From the NCBI GenBank assembly GCA_964403565.1, contig CAYOFV010000030.1, forward strand, positions 1-12,964: a DNA stretch of 12,964 nt. Reading direction: 5' to 3'. Of this stretch, positions 6,823-12,964 are shown piece after piece (position 1 is the first letter of the stretch; each line of letters starts with the position of its first letter). The position numbers and the translations under genes are program-made. The notes below the pieces were generated by a model. The model was not told the origin of the DNA. It ran no database searches and was given only the letters and a program-made list of their open reading frames with translations. Source of the stretch: Thioglobus_B sp964403565. GTDB taxonomy: Bacteria; Pseudomonadota; Gammaproteobacteria; PS1; Pseudothioglobaceae.

Positions 6823-6922
6823 NNNNNNNNNNNNNNNNNNNNNNNNNNNNNNNNNNNNNNNNNNNNNNNNNNNNNNNNNNNNNNNNNNNNNNNNNNNNNN
6901 NNNNNNNNNNNNNNNNNNNNNN
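6823..6922. other. Assembly gap of 100 N between gpsA and the histidine phosphatase
   Basis: Exactly 100 undetermined bases. The missing end of gpsA (some 10-20 codons) plus the missing first half of the phosphatase (about 100 residues) need roughly 350 bases, so the true gap is probably larger than the placeholder. Any reading frame carried across it is meaningless. Confidence 0.97.
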
Positions 6923-7884
6923 TCTCTAGACATTAAGTGGTTTACAGCTTCTGTAGGGGTAACTTTGCCTTGAGTAACAAAATACACTTGTTCACAAATT
7001 GGCATTTCGATTAGATTTACCCCGGCAATTGATAAAATTAAATCAAGAGTGTTAAGGCCTTCTACAGTTGCCCCAACATTTTTTAGCGCATTTTCTACAC
7101 TGTGATTTTTGGCCAATTCCTTGCCAAATCTTCGATTTCTAGAAAGATCATCAGAGCATGTTAGTACTAAATCTCCAAGTCCTGAAAGACCAACAAATGT
7201 AGATTTATCAGCACCAAGACTAACTCCAAGGCGAGTCATTTCAGCAAGCCCTCTTGTTATGAGTGCGGCTTGAGTGTTAATGCCGTAGCCAAGACCTGAG
7301 GCAATGCCAGCAGCAATTGCTAAAATATTTTTAACTGATCCGCCAATCTCAACTCCAATGATATCTTCGTTTGTATATGCACGTAGATAGTTTGTTTGGA
7401 TTAAGTTAGCAAAATAATTCCTAGTATTTTTATCTTTTGAAGCTACAACTACAGCAGTAGGTTTGTTATCCGCAACCTCATAAGCAAAACTTGGTCCAGA
7501 TATTACACAAGCAGATTTGTTCGGAAAGATTTTTTCAAAGCTTTCATGCAAGAAGCAATTAGCAGACGTATCAAAACCTTTGGTCACCCATGCTAATTTG
7601 TGTTGCTCGTTAATTAATGGCTTAATTTCATTTAAAGTTGAAGAAAATCCATAGCTAGGAACTGCAATTAAAATACTTTCAGAATCTTTAAGGTTTGATT
7701 TATCAGCTAGAATATCAATGTTGTCTGAGTATTCTGCTGGAAGAGCGTAATGCTGTGGTTTTAGATTTTCTGCTTCTTCACTAGTGTGCGCATAAAGAAA
7801 AACTTTATCAAATTTAGCACTTAGGGCTATAGCTAAAGAACTACCCCAAGCTCCTGCGCCGATGATAGCAAGGTTGTTAGCCAT
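6923..7884 (-). CDS. gpsA: Glycerol-3-phosphate dehydrogenase [NAD(P)+], last residues in gap
   Basis: GpsA reduces dihydroxyacetone phosphate to sn-glycerol-3-phosphate, the backbone of phospholipids, in the cytosol. Visible are 320 residues: the nucleotide loop GAGAWG at 9-14, TKG at 101-103, SGPSFA at 129-134, GGSVKN with the catalytic lysine K185, and LSGLGDLVLTCSDDLSRNRRFG at 233-254. The last visible residues, EAVNHLMSR, match the very end of the family (about 330-340 residues), so only a short tail is lost. An apparent extension to a stop at 6772 crosses the Ns into the frame-shifted start of the next gene and should be ignored. The ATG overlaps the grxC stop by eight bases, implying coupled translation. 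In E. coli secB lies between these two genes; it is absent here. Confidence 0.95.
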
Positions 7885-8128
7885 TTAGAACTTCGTCTAA
7901 CTTGCCAGATTGATCAGCAGCAGCTAAATCATCAAAACCACCAATGTGAACATCGCCAATGAAAATTTGTGGAACAGTAGATCTTCCGGTTTTTTCCATT
8001 ACCTCGTCCCAATCATTTTGGTTTTTTACATAACGTTTAGAATATGGAATTCCACGCTTTTCCAGTAATGCATAAGCCCTTTGGCAAAAAGGACATGAAT
8101 CTGAGCAGTAAATTATATTTTTTTTCAT
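7877..8128 (-). CDS. grxC: Glutaredoxin 3
   Basis: An 83-residue dithiol glutaredoxin, a glutathione-dependent reductant of protein disulfides in the cytoplasm. The active site is CPFC at residues 12-15 (CPYC in E. coli Grx3), the TVPQIFI segment holds the cis-proline, and GGFDD makes the glutathione-binding end. Length equals that of E. coli Grx3. The ATG at 8128 has GAGG close upstream; the frame is open further, to 8176, but that would add a 16-residue tail overlapping the upstream gene and foreign to the family. It follows the YibN-like rhodanese by 10 bases and overlaps gpsA by 8, so the three are almost surely one transcript. Confidence 0.95.
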   Translation of the reverse strand: MKKNIIYCSDSCPFCQRAYALLEKRGIPYSKRYVKNQNDWDEVMEKTGRSTVPQIFIGDVHIGGFDDLAAADQSGKLDEVLNG

Positions 8129-8138
8129 AATGCCTCTC

Positions 8139-8561
8139 TTAGTTTTTAACAGGAAGTTTTGCACGCTTCCATGCATTTATTCCGCCCTTTAAATTGTATA
8201 CTTTTTCAAAGCCATTGCGCGTTAGTAAGCCTGCAATATGCGCCGAACGTGATCCAGATCGACAATACACTAAAACATTTTTATTAGTATCTAAAGAGTC
8301 AAGTTTATCTTTAACACTTGCAAGTGGGATATGTTTATCACCTTCAATATATCCAGCTTTACGTTCTTTTTTCTCTCTAACGTCAAGAATGATCAGGTTA
8401 TCCTTATCATCCATTAAATCAATTGCACCTTTGGCATCAACAATTTCGTATTTTCTGTACTTATCGGCAATTATATTGCCAATTAACAAAGCGATTAATA
8501 AAAGCAGCGTAATTGTAGTAAAAATTTGCTCATCAGCAAATAAAAAATCAATAATTTCCAT
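8139..8561 (-). CDS. Membrane-anchored rhodanese, YibN-like
   Basis: A 140-residue protein with one N-terminal membrane segment (about residues 14-31) and a cytoplasmic or periplasmic rhodanese domain behind it. The sulfur-carrying loop is CRSGSRS with C100; LDVREKKER and the final NLKGGINAWK are typical. Rhodaneses move sulfane sulfur, but the substrate of this type is unknown. E. coli YibN has a very similar length and build and also precedes grxC, so orthology is likely from both sequence and position. The start lies four bases from the amidotransferase stop. I have left the symbol empty because yibN is a placeholder name. Confidence 0.92.
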   Translation of the reverse strand: MEIIDFLFADEQIFTTITLLLLIALLIGNIIADKYRKYEIVDAKGAIDLMDDKDNLIILDVREKKERKAGYIEGDKHIPLASVKDKLDSLDTNKNVLVYCRSGSRSAHIAGLLTRNGFEKVYNLKGGINAWKRAKLPVKN

Positions 8562-8565
8562 TAAT

Positions 8566-9153
8566 TTATAGTCCTTTTCCGTTTAAAAAGTTATCGAGCA
8601 TTTCGTGTCCTTGCTCGGTTAGAATTGACTCAGGGTGAAATTGCACACCCTCAAGTGCAAACTCCTTGTGTCTAATACCCATAATTTCGTCAAGATTACC
8701 ATTTTCATCATTTGTCCATGAAGTAATTTCAAAGCAATCTGGCAGACTTGATTGTTCGGCTACTAAAGAGTGATATCTAGTTGCATTTAGTGGGTTGTTT
8801 AGGTTGGTAAAAACACCTTTGTTTGTGTGATAAACCTTAGAAATCTTTCCATGCATAATCTCTTTAGCGCCAATAATATTGCCACCAAAGGCTTGTACCA
8901 TAGATTGAAACCCTAAACATACACCAAGTATTGGAATCTTCCCAGCAAAGTGTTTAATTGCCTCAATAGAAATTCCAGCCTCATTTGGAGTACAAGGCCC
9001 TGGAGAGATAACTATAAACTCAGGATTTAGTTTCTCAATATCTTGAATACTTATTTCATCATTACGATGTGTTTCTACCTCTTGTCCTAGCTCGCCAAAA
9101 TACTGCACTAAGTTATAGGTAAAAGAGTCGTAATTGTCAATCATTAGTAGCAT
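8566..9153 (-). CDS. Glutamine amidotransferase component, PabA/TrpG family
   Basis: A 195-residue class I amidotransferase that releases ammonia from glutamine for a chorismate-binding partner: PabB (4-amino-4-deoxychorismate, folate) or TrpE (anthranilate, tryptophan). The triad is C79 (GVCLGFQ), H173 and E175 (HPES); the family start MLLMIDNYDSFTYNL and the SPGPCTP segment are clear. The residue after CLG is F rather than the more usual H. No trpE, trpD, trpC or pabB is in the window, so it may serve PabB or both partners. It sits seven bases after cmoA and four before the rhodanese, inside the long operon. The ATG at 9153 aligns with family starts; there is no clear ribosome site. Confidence 0.93.
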   Translation of the reverse strand: MLLMIDNYDSFTYNLVQYFGELGQEVETHRNDEISIQDIEKLNPEFIVISPGPCTPNEAGISIEAIKHFAGKIPILGVCLGFQSMVQAFGGNIIGAKEIMHGKISKVYHTNKGVFTNLNNPLNATRYHSLVAEQSSLPDCFEITSWTNDENGNLDEIMGIRHKEFALEGVQFHPESILTEQGHEMLDNFLNGKGL

Positions 9154-9160
9154 ATCGGGC

Positions 9161-9883
9161 TTATTTTACCGCTAAAAATGCAGCAAAGTTAAGACATTGA
9201 AAGTGACACAAACTTTGTGAAAACCCAGCTACATCAAACCTGTTAAAGTGCGTCTTTTTGTCATCAGTAATTAATACATTTTCAATTGATTGCCTTTTAG
9301 CTGCAATCTCTAATTCGCTATAGCCATTAGCACGTTTGAAATCCAAGTGTAGATTAGTGATGATTTCTTGCTTGTGCGTATCATTAAAGTGAATTTTTTC
9401 AGATATTATTAAAGCTCCGCCTTTATTAAGACCTTTGTATATCTTATTAATTAAGTCTTGACGTTTTTCAGGCTTGATAAATTGCAAAGTGAGATTTAAT
9501 ACAACTATTGATGCATTATTTATTTCTACATTGTTGATATCATCGCAAATAACTTCAAAATTATTAAGTTTTTTCTCAAGATTTATTCTTAATTTTTCCA
9601 CCATGTTTTCAGAATTATCAATAGCAATAATAGTATTGTTTTTGCAATTATTATTAACACCTAGTGCAATTGATGTAGCACCTGTTGAAGCCCCAAGGTC
9701 GTAATAATTAGTATTATCTTGCCCATAGGTTTTAACCATAAGGCCAATCATCTCAATCATTGATTGATATCCAGGTACAGATCTTCGCACCATGTCATCG
9801 AACACATCAGCTACTTTTTTATCAAAAGTAAAATCTACTAAGTCATTGTCTTTAGAGAAAAGATTATCACGCATAAAGCTCAT
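9161..9883 (-). CDS. cmoA: Carboxy-S-adenosyl-L-methionine synthase
   Basis: CmoA makes carboxy-SAM from SAM and prephenate. CmoB then uses it to build cmo5U at the tRNA wobble position. The 240-residue protein has the methyltransferase-like SAM fold with DLGASTGA at 62-69, the family start RDNLFS with DFTFDKKVADVFDDMVRRSVPGY, the SEK segment at 161-163, and the C-terminal block YSELEIAAKRQSIENVLITD. E. coli CmoA is 247 residues. Two starts are possible: ATG at 9883 overlaps ubiC by 17 bases, ATG at 9874 by 8. The second has a GAG a few bases upstream and begins MRDNLFS. No cmoB follows, whereas the two are often adjacent in enterobacteria. It lies between ubiC and the amidotransferase gene. 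Confidence 0.95.
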   Translation of the reverse strand: MSFMRDNLFSKDNDLVDFTFDKKVADVFDDMVRRSVPGYQSMIEMIGLMVKTYGQDNTNYYDLGASTGATSIALGVNNNCKNNTIIAIDNSENMVEKLRINLEKKLNNFEVICDDINNVEINNASIVVLNLTLQFIKPEKRQDLINKIYKGLNKGGALIISEKIHFNDTHKQEIITNLHLDFKRANGYSELEIAAKRQSIENVLITDDKKTHFNRFDVAGFSQSLCHFQCLNFAAFLAVK

Positions 9884-10337
9884 CTAAGAAAAATTCACTT
9901 ACAAGTATGTTTGTATCGCCCAAAGTAAATATTGACCTTCTACCCCATAAGCCTGATGAGTTGGTAATTTCCAACTCTCCTCTGTTGATATTAGGATTGT
10001 TAAATAAAATTTCACCTAATGGCTTTGAGCCAATTTTAAGAATACTTTCAGTATCATTGGTTATTGGAATAACTGAGCGAGCAAAAACAACAGGTTTGCC
10101 ACCACCCATAAGCTCAACCTCTCTAATTACTGAACTAGCTGATGATTTAATTATTTCAACTTCATTTGCAAATGGCTGATCTTCAGATTGATTTACTACA
10201 TTAACAGCAAAATCACTAAATTTATCTTTTAGTTTTGCAGTTAGTGATTCGGTGTCAATCAGGTAGTTTTCAACAGAAGATGGAATGTTGTCACTAGCAG
10301 ATATTTTGCGCCAGTTTAATTTTGCAATATCAATCAT
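9867..10337 (-). CDS. ubiC: Chorismate lyase
   Basis: UbiC splits chorismate into 4-hydroxybenzoate and pyruvate, the first committed step of ubiquinone synthesis in the cytoplasm. The 156-residue protein (165 in E. coli) aligns along its second half: IREVEL, GKPVVFARSVIP, KPLGEILF, GLWGRRS and LVSEFFL. R72 and E148 match the E. coli active-site R76 and E155 by eye. The N-terminal half is diverged, as is usual. It starts 15 bases after recG and overlaps cmoA. No ubiA follows, although ubiC-ubiA is a common pair, so the next enzyme must be elsewhere. It implies a ubiquinone-based respiratory chain. Confidence 0.93.
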   Translation of the reverse strand: MIDIAKLNWRKISASDNIPSSVENYLIDTESLTAKLKDKFSDFAVNVVNQSEDQPFANEVEIIKSSASSVIREVELMGGGKPVVFARSVIPITNDTESILKIGSKPLGEILFNNPNINRGELEITNSSGLWGRRSIFTLGDTNILVSEFFLDELYA

Positions 10338-10352
10338 AAAGGTAATTTTACT

Positions 10353-12419
10353 TTATGCGTTAGCATACTTTTCCTTATCATCCGTAATCCAACGATTGAT
10401 AATATCAGTTTGTGATTTTTCATCAAGTTTTAACAATGCTTCGGTATAGAAGCGCACCTGATTTAGTAAATATCCATCGCGTACAATATTAGCAATTTTC
10501 ATATTAGCAATACCAGTTTGCTGCGTGCCTAGTATCTCACCCGGACCTCTTAATTCTAAATCCTTATTGGCAATTTCAAAGCCATCATTAGTTTGCCTTA
10601 AAATATCGATTCTTTCTATCGCATTACTACTTAATGGCGCTTGGTACATTAATATACAAACACTTTGATCTTTACCCCTGCCAACACGACCTCGAAGTTG
10701 ATGTAATTGTGCAAGACCAAGTCTTTCAGTATTTTCAATTACCATAAGGGTTGCGTTTGGTACATTAACTCCAACCTCAATTACAGTTGTTGCAACCAAT
10801 ACATCAATCTCACCATTTGCAAACCTGTCCATTAATTGAGATTTTTCTTGCTTATTCATCTTGCCATGTACTAAAGACACAGTGACGTCTTGTAGATTTT
10901 CTTGCAGATAGTTATAAGTGTTTATTGCTGACTCTGCACGCATATTTTCACTTTCATCAATCAAGGTGCACACCCAATAAACTTGCGATCCATCTTTAAC
11001 AACTTGATTGATTTTATTTATAACTTCATCTTTACGGTCATTAGCAAGTGCTATAGTGGTTACCGGTTTTCTACCTGGCGGTAATTCATCAATAATTGAA
11101 GTATCTAAGTCTGCATAAGCACTCATAGTAAGCGATCTTGGAATAGGGGTTGCAGTCATCACCAGTTGATGTGGAGTGTTTTTTGATTTTTCTGCGAGTG
11201 ATAGTCTTTGATGTACGCCAAACTTATGTTGTTCATCAATTACAATTAAACCAAGATTGTTAAATTTAACACTTTCTTGAAATAGTGCATGTGTGCCAAT
11301 CACCACTTGCGCATTGCCAGTTGTGATCTTTTCAAGTTCAGTTTGTCTTTGTTTGGTATTTTGCGATCCAGATAAAAAAGCAATTTTTACCCCTAAAGGT
11401 TGAAGATAGTTTGAAAAACCTAGTAAGTGCTGTTCGGCCAATATCTCAGTCGGAGCCATTATTGCAACTTGATAATTATTTTCTATTGCCTGCAGACAGG
11501 CAAAAACTGCAACAATAGTTTTTCCAGATCCAACATCGCCTTGAACTAGTCTGTGCATTGGGTAATTTGAAGACAAATCAGCATTTATCTCGTCGATACT
11601 TCTTTGTTGCGCACTAGTTAATTGAAACTCAAGGCTGTTTAATAACTTATTGCTAAGATTGTTTTTAATAGAAAAAATATTAGAAATTTTCTCTTTCCTA
11701 GTTTTTTTTAGTTTTAATAGGCTTAATTGTTGTGCACAAAGCTCTTCAATTACTAATCTTTGTTGTGAAATGTGCTTAAATTCGGCAATTTGGTCGATAT
11801 TTTCATCAATATTGGGGTGATGTAGTGTATTTAACGCCTGTTTTATAGACGGCATAGAATTTTTTGCCAAATTTTTAAAATGATCAATAATTTCAGCTTT
11901 TTTGAATGCATCTAGTGCTAAATTAATCCATTTTTTTAATTGTGCTTGATGCACTCCAGCGGTAAGAGGGTAGACTGGAGTTAATGTCTTTTCAATTAGG
12001 CTTTTTTGATTTTGCGAAACTAATCTATATTCTGGATGATGCATTTCTAAACCGTCTCTGCCAATTTTTACTTCACCAAAACATTGAATTAGCTCACCAC
12101 GTTTAAAGGCATTTTTTTGATAATGAGTAAACTGGAAAAACCTAATTAACAGACTTCTACCAAAATCATCTTCAAGGTGTAATAACAGTTGTTTATTTTT
12201 AGTTGCTAATTCTTCTATTCTATCAATTGATAGCTCAACTAAAATTTCATCACCAACTTGAGCTTGATTTAGTTGTGTAAATTTTGTTTTATTTTGGTAT
12301 CTATGCGGCAAGTGGAACAATAAATGTTCCAAATTATAGATGCCAATATTATTAAGTCTTTGAGCTGTTTTTGGACCTAATCCATCTAGAGAAATAATTG
12401 GATCAGACAATCTACGCAT
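10353..12419 (-). CDS. recG: ATP-dependent DNA helicase RecG
   Basis: RecG is a monomeric superfamily 2 translocase that regresses stalled forks and processes branched DNA. The 688 residues (693 in E. coli) comprise an N-terminal wedge/OB region (about 1-150), Walker A GDVGSGKT at 294-301, the DEQH box at 395-398, TATPIPRSL at 422-430, ATTVIEVGVNVPNA at 543-556, QLHQLRGRVGRG at 571-582 and the C-terminal DLELRGPGEILGTQQTG block (620-636). It is complete. The ATG at 12419 has no evident ribosome site; the 137-base spacer upstream has no convincing promoter. It is the first gene of the long minus-strand operon. Confidence 0.97.
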   Translation of the reverse strand: MRRLSDPIISLDGLGPKTAQRLNNIGIYNLEHLLFHLPHRYQNKTKFTQLNQAQVGDEILVELSIDRIEELATKNKQLLLHLEDDFGRSLLIRFFQFTHYQKNAFKRGELIQCFGEVKIGRDGLEMHHPEYRLVSQNQKSLIEKTLTPVYPLTAGVHQAQLKKWINLALDAFKKAEIIDHFKNLAKNSMPSIKQALNTLHHPNIDENIDQIAEFKHISQQRLVIEELCAQQLSLLKLKKTRKEKISNIFSIKNNLSNKLLNSLEFQLTSAQQRSIDEINADLSSNYPMHRLVQGDVGSGKTIVAVFACLQAIENNYQVAIMAPTEILAEQHLLGFSNYLQPLGVKIAFLSGSQNTKQRQTELEKITTGNAQVVIGTHALFQESVKFNNLGLIVIDEQHKFGVHQRLSLAEKSKNTPHQLVMTATPIPRSLTMSAYADLDTSIIDELPPGRKPVTTIALANDRKDEVINKINQVVKDGSQVYWVCTLIDESENMRAESAINTYNYLQENLQDVTVSLVHGKMNKQEKSQLMDRFANGEIDVLVATTVIEVGVNVPNATLMVIENTERLGLAQLHQLRGRVGRGKDQSVCILMYQAPLSSNAIERIDILRQTNDGFEIANKDLELRGPGEILGTQQTGIANMKIANIVRDGYLLNQVRFYTEALLKLDEKSQTDIINRWITDDKEKYANA

Positions 12420-12486
12420 TAATTTAGAACTTCGGCAAAGGATATTTTTTAAAAATTACTAGGCATTTTTCTATGAAAAACCGCAG

Positions 12487-12502
12487 TGTATGAATTTATA
12501 CA
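12487..12502. repeat. Small dyad in the ridA-recG spacer
   Basis: TGTAT and ATACA are perfect 5-base arms separated by six bases, lying about 70 bases upstream of recG. It could be an operator or chance in AT-rich DNA. It does not match a LexA box (CTGT-N8-ACAG). Nothing else firm is seen in 12420-12556. Confidence 0.25.
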
Positions 12503-12556
12503 TGAGGATTTTGAGTGGAAAAATAACACAGTAATTTGACAAAAATAGCTTTTAGT

Positions 12557-12964
12557 TTAATAGGTATAGTCGCATGGCTCTATAACCATTACCCCATCCA
12601 TTTCAACTTGCGCACCTTTAGGTAGTTCATTAATACCAACTGCTGCACGTGCTGGATAAGGCTCGTCAAAATATTGGGCCATTACTTCATTTACAATTGG
12701 AAAATTGTTAAGATCAGTTAAATATACATTGAGTTTTACAATATCTTGTAGTTTGCCACCGGAAGCTTTGCAAACGGCGCTAAGATTTTTAAACACTTGG
12801 TTTATCTGCTCAGTTATATCTCCACCAATCATTTCCATAGTTTCTGGGACTAATGGAATTTGTCCTGATAAATAAATTGTAGAGCCACCTGTAGTGCATA
12901 GCGCTTGAGAATATGTGCCAATTGCTTGTGGTGCTTTGTCAGTAGAAATAGTATGTTTTTGCAT
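12557..12964 (-). CDS. ridA: RidA family enamine/imine deaminase
   Basis: RidA (YjgF/YER057c/UK114 family) hydrolyses reactive enamines and imines, such as 2-aminoacrylate made by PLP enzymes, and protects those enzymes in the cytosol. The 135-residue protein has the family start (APQAIGTYSQA), YLSGQIPLVP, and PARAAVGINELPKGAQVEM near the end. R106 matches the substrate-binding arginine of RidA and E121 its conserved glutamate. The tail IEPCDYTY is a few residues longer than in E. coli (128). The ATG is the last three bases of the window, so upstream signals cannot be seen and a slightly earlier start cannot be excluded. It is upstream of recG in the same direction; spoT-ridA-recG neighbourhoods occur in other gammaproteobacteria, so spoT may lie just outside. 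Confidence 0.93.
   Translation of the reverse strand: MQKHTISTDKAPQAIGTYSQALCTTGGSTIYLSGQIPLVPETMEMIGGDITEQINQVFKNLSAVCKASGGKLQDIVKLNVYLTDLNNFPIVNEVMAQYFDEPYPARAAVGINELPKGAQVEMDGVMVIEPCDYTY

Noticed and set aside
8129..8176. Longer grxC start giving a 16-residue N-terminal extension
   Set aside because: The ATG at 8128 has a ribosome site and begins where glutaredoxin 3 normally begins; the extension lies in the rhodanese gene.
12422..12434. 13-base sequence before recG that also occurs at the end of grxC (7883-7895)
   Set aside because: In grxC it is simply coding sequence; the copy before recG gives only an eight-codon frame without a start. Most likely chance.
1..12964. CRISPR arrays, tRNA/rRNA genes, IS elements, phage or defence genes
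   Set aside because: I saw no regularly spaced repeats, tRNA-like cloverleaf, transposase or integrase motifs; nearly all sequence is explained by core genes and no gene-free stretch exceeds 300 bases apart from none.

Overview
The window is a visibly AT-rich stretch of bacterial chromosome filled with ordinary core genes. Several families point to a gammaproteobacterium: carboxy-SAM synthase (CmoA), chorismate lyase (UbiC), a YibN-like rhodanese next to glutaredoxin 3 and GpsA, a Bax-type glucosaminidase, and a DeaD-type helicase with a DbpA-like domain. The AT-richness, very short intergenic spaces and a free-standing DsrE-family protein would suit a streamlined sulfur-oxidising lineage such as SUP05/Thioglobus, but that is a guess from style, not proof. 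Two runs of exactly 100 N (3265-3364 and 6823-6922) are scaffold gaps, so this is a draft assembly, and both interrupt genes.

Left part (1-5850). A cold-shock protein gene (csp) with a good terminator lies downstream of deaD on the minus strand; these are two typical cold-adaptation RNA functions. Divergent from deaD is a DsrE-family protein with a clear promoter. It runs tail-to-tail into a thioredoxin-like gene, and their stop codons overlap. Upstream of that gene on the minus strand is tcdA (tRNA t6A modification), cut by the first gap, and then a TatD-family hydrolase. The rplM-rpsI ribosomal protein operon diverges on the plus strand from a TATAAT promoter, with a small hairpin in its leader and a strong bidirectional terminator after rpsI.

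Right part (5848-12419). Nine genes lie head-to-tail on the minus strand, overlapping or separated by at most 15 bases wherever the junction is visible: recG, ubiC, cmoA, a pabA/trpG amidotransferase, a membrane-anchored rhodanese (yibN-like), grxC, gpsA, a histidine phosphatase and a Bax-type glucosaminidase. They look like one long operon ending at the shared terminator at 5816-5842. Three consecutive members (ubiC, cmoA, pabA/trpG) all consume chorismate or its product prephenate. The histidine phosphatase is easy to miss: its start is in the second gap, and reading through the placeholder Ns wrongly extends gpsA into it. A complete ridA begins exactly at the right edge.

I found no mobile element, CRISPR array, RNA gene, toxin-antitoxin pair, phage gene or new defence-like system. 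The points worth a second look are the mis-joined gap, the chorismate trio, the missing secB between grxC and gpsA, the leader hairpin and a few sequence oddities.
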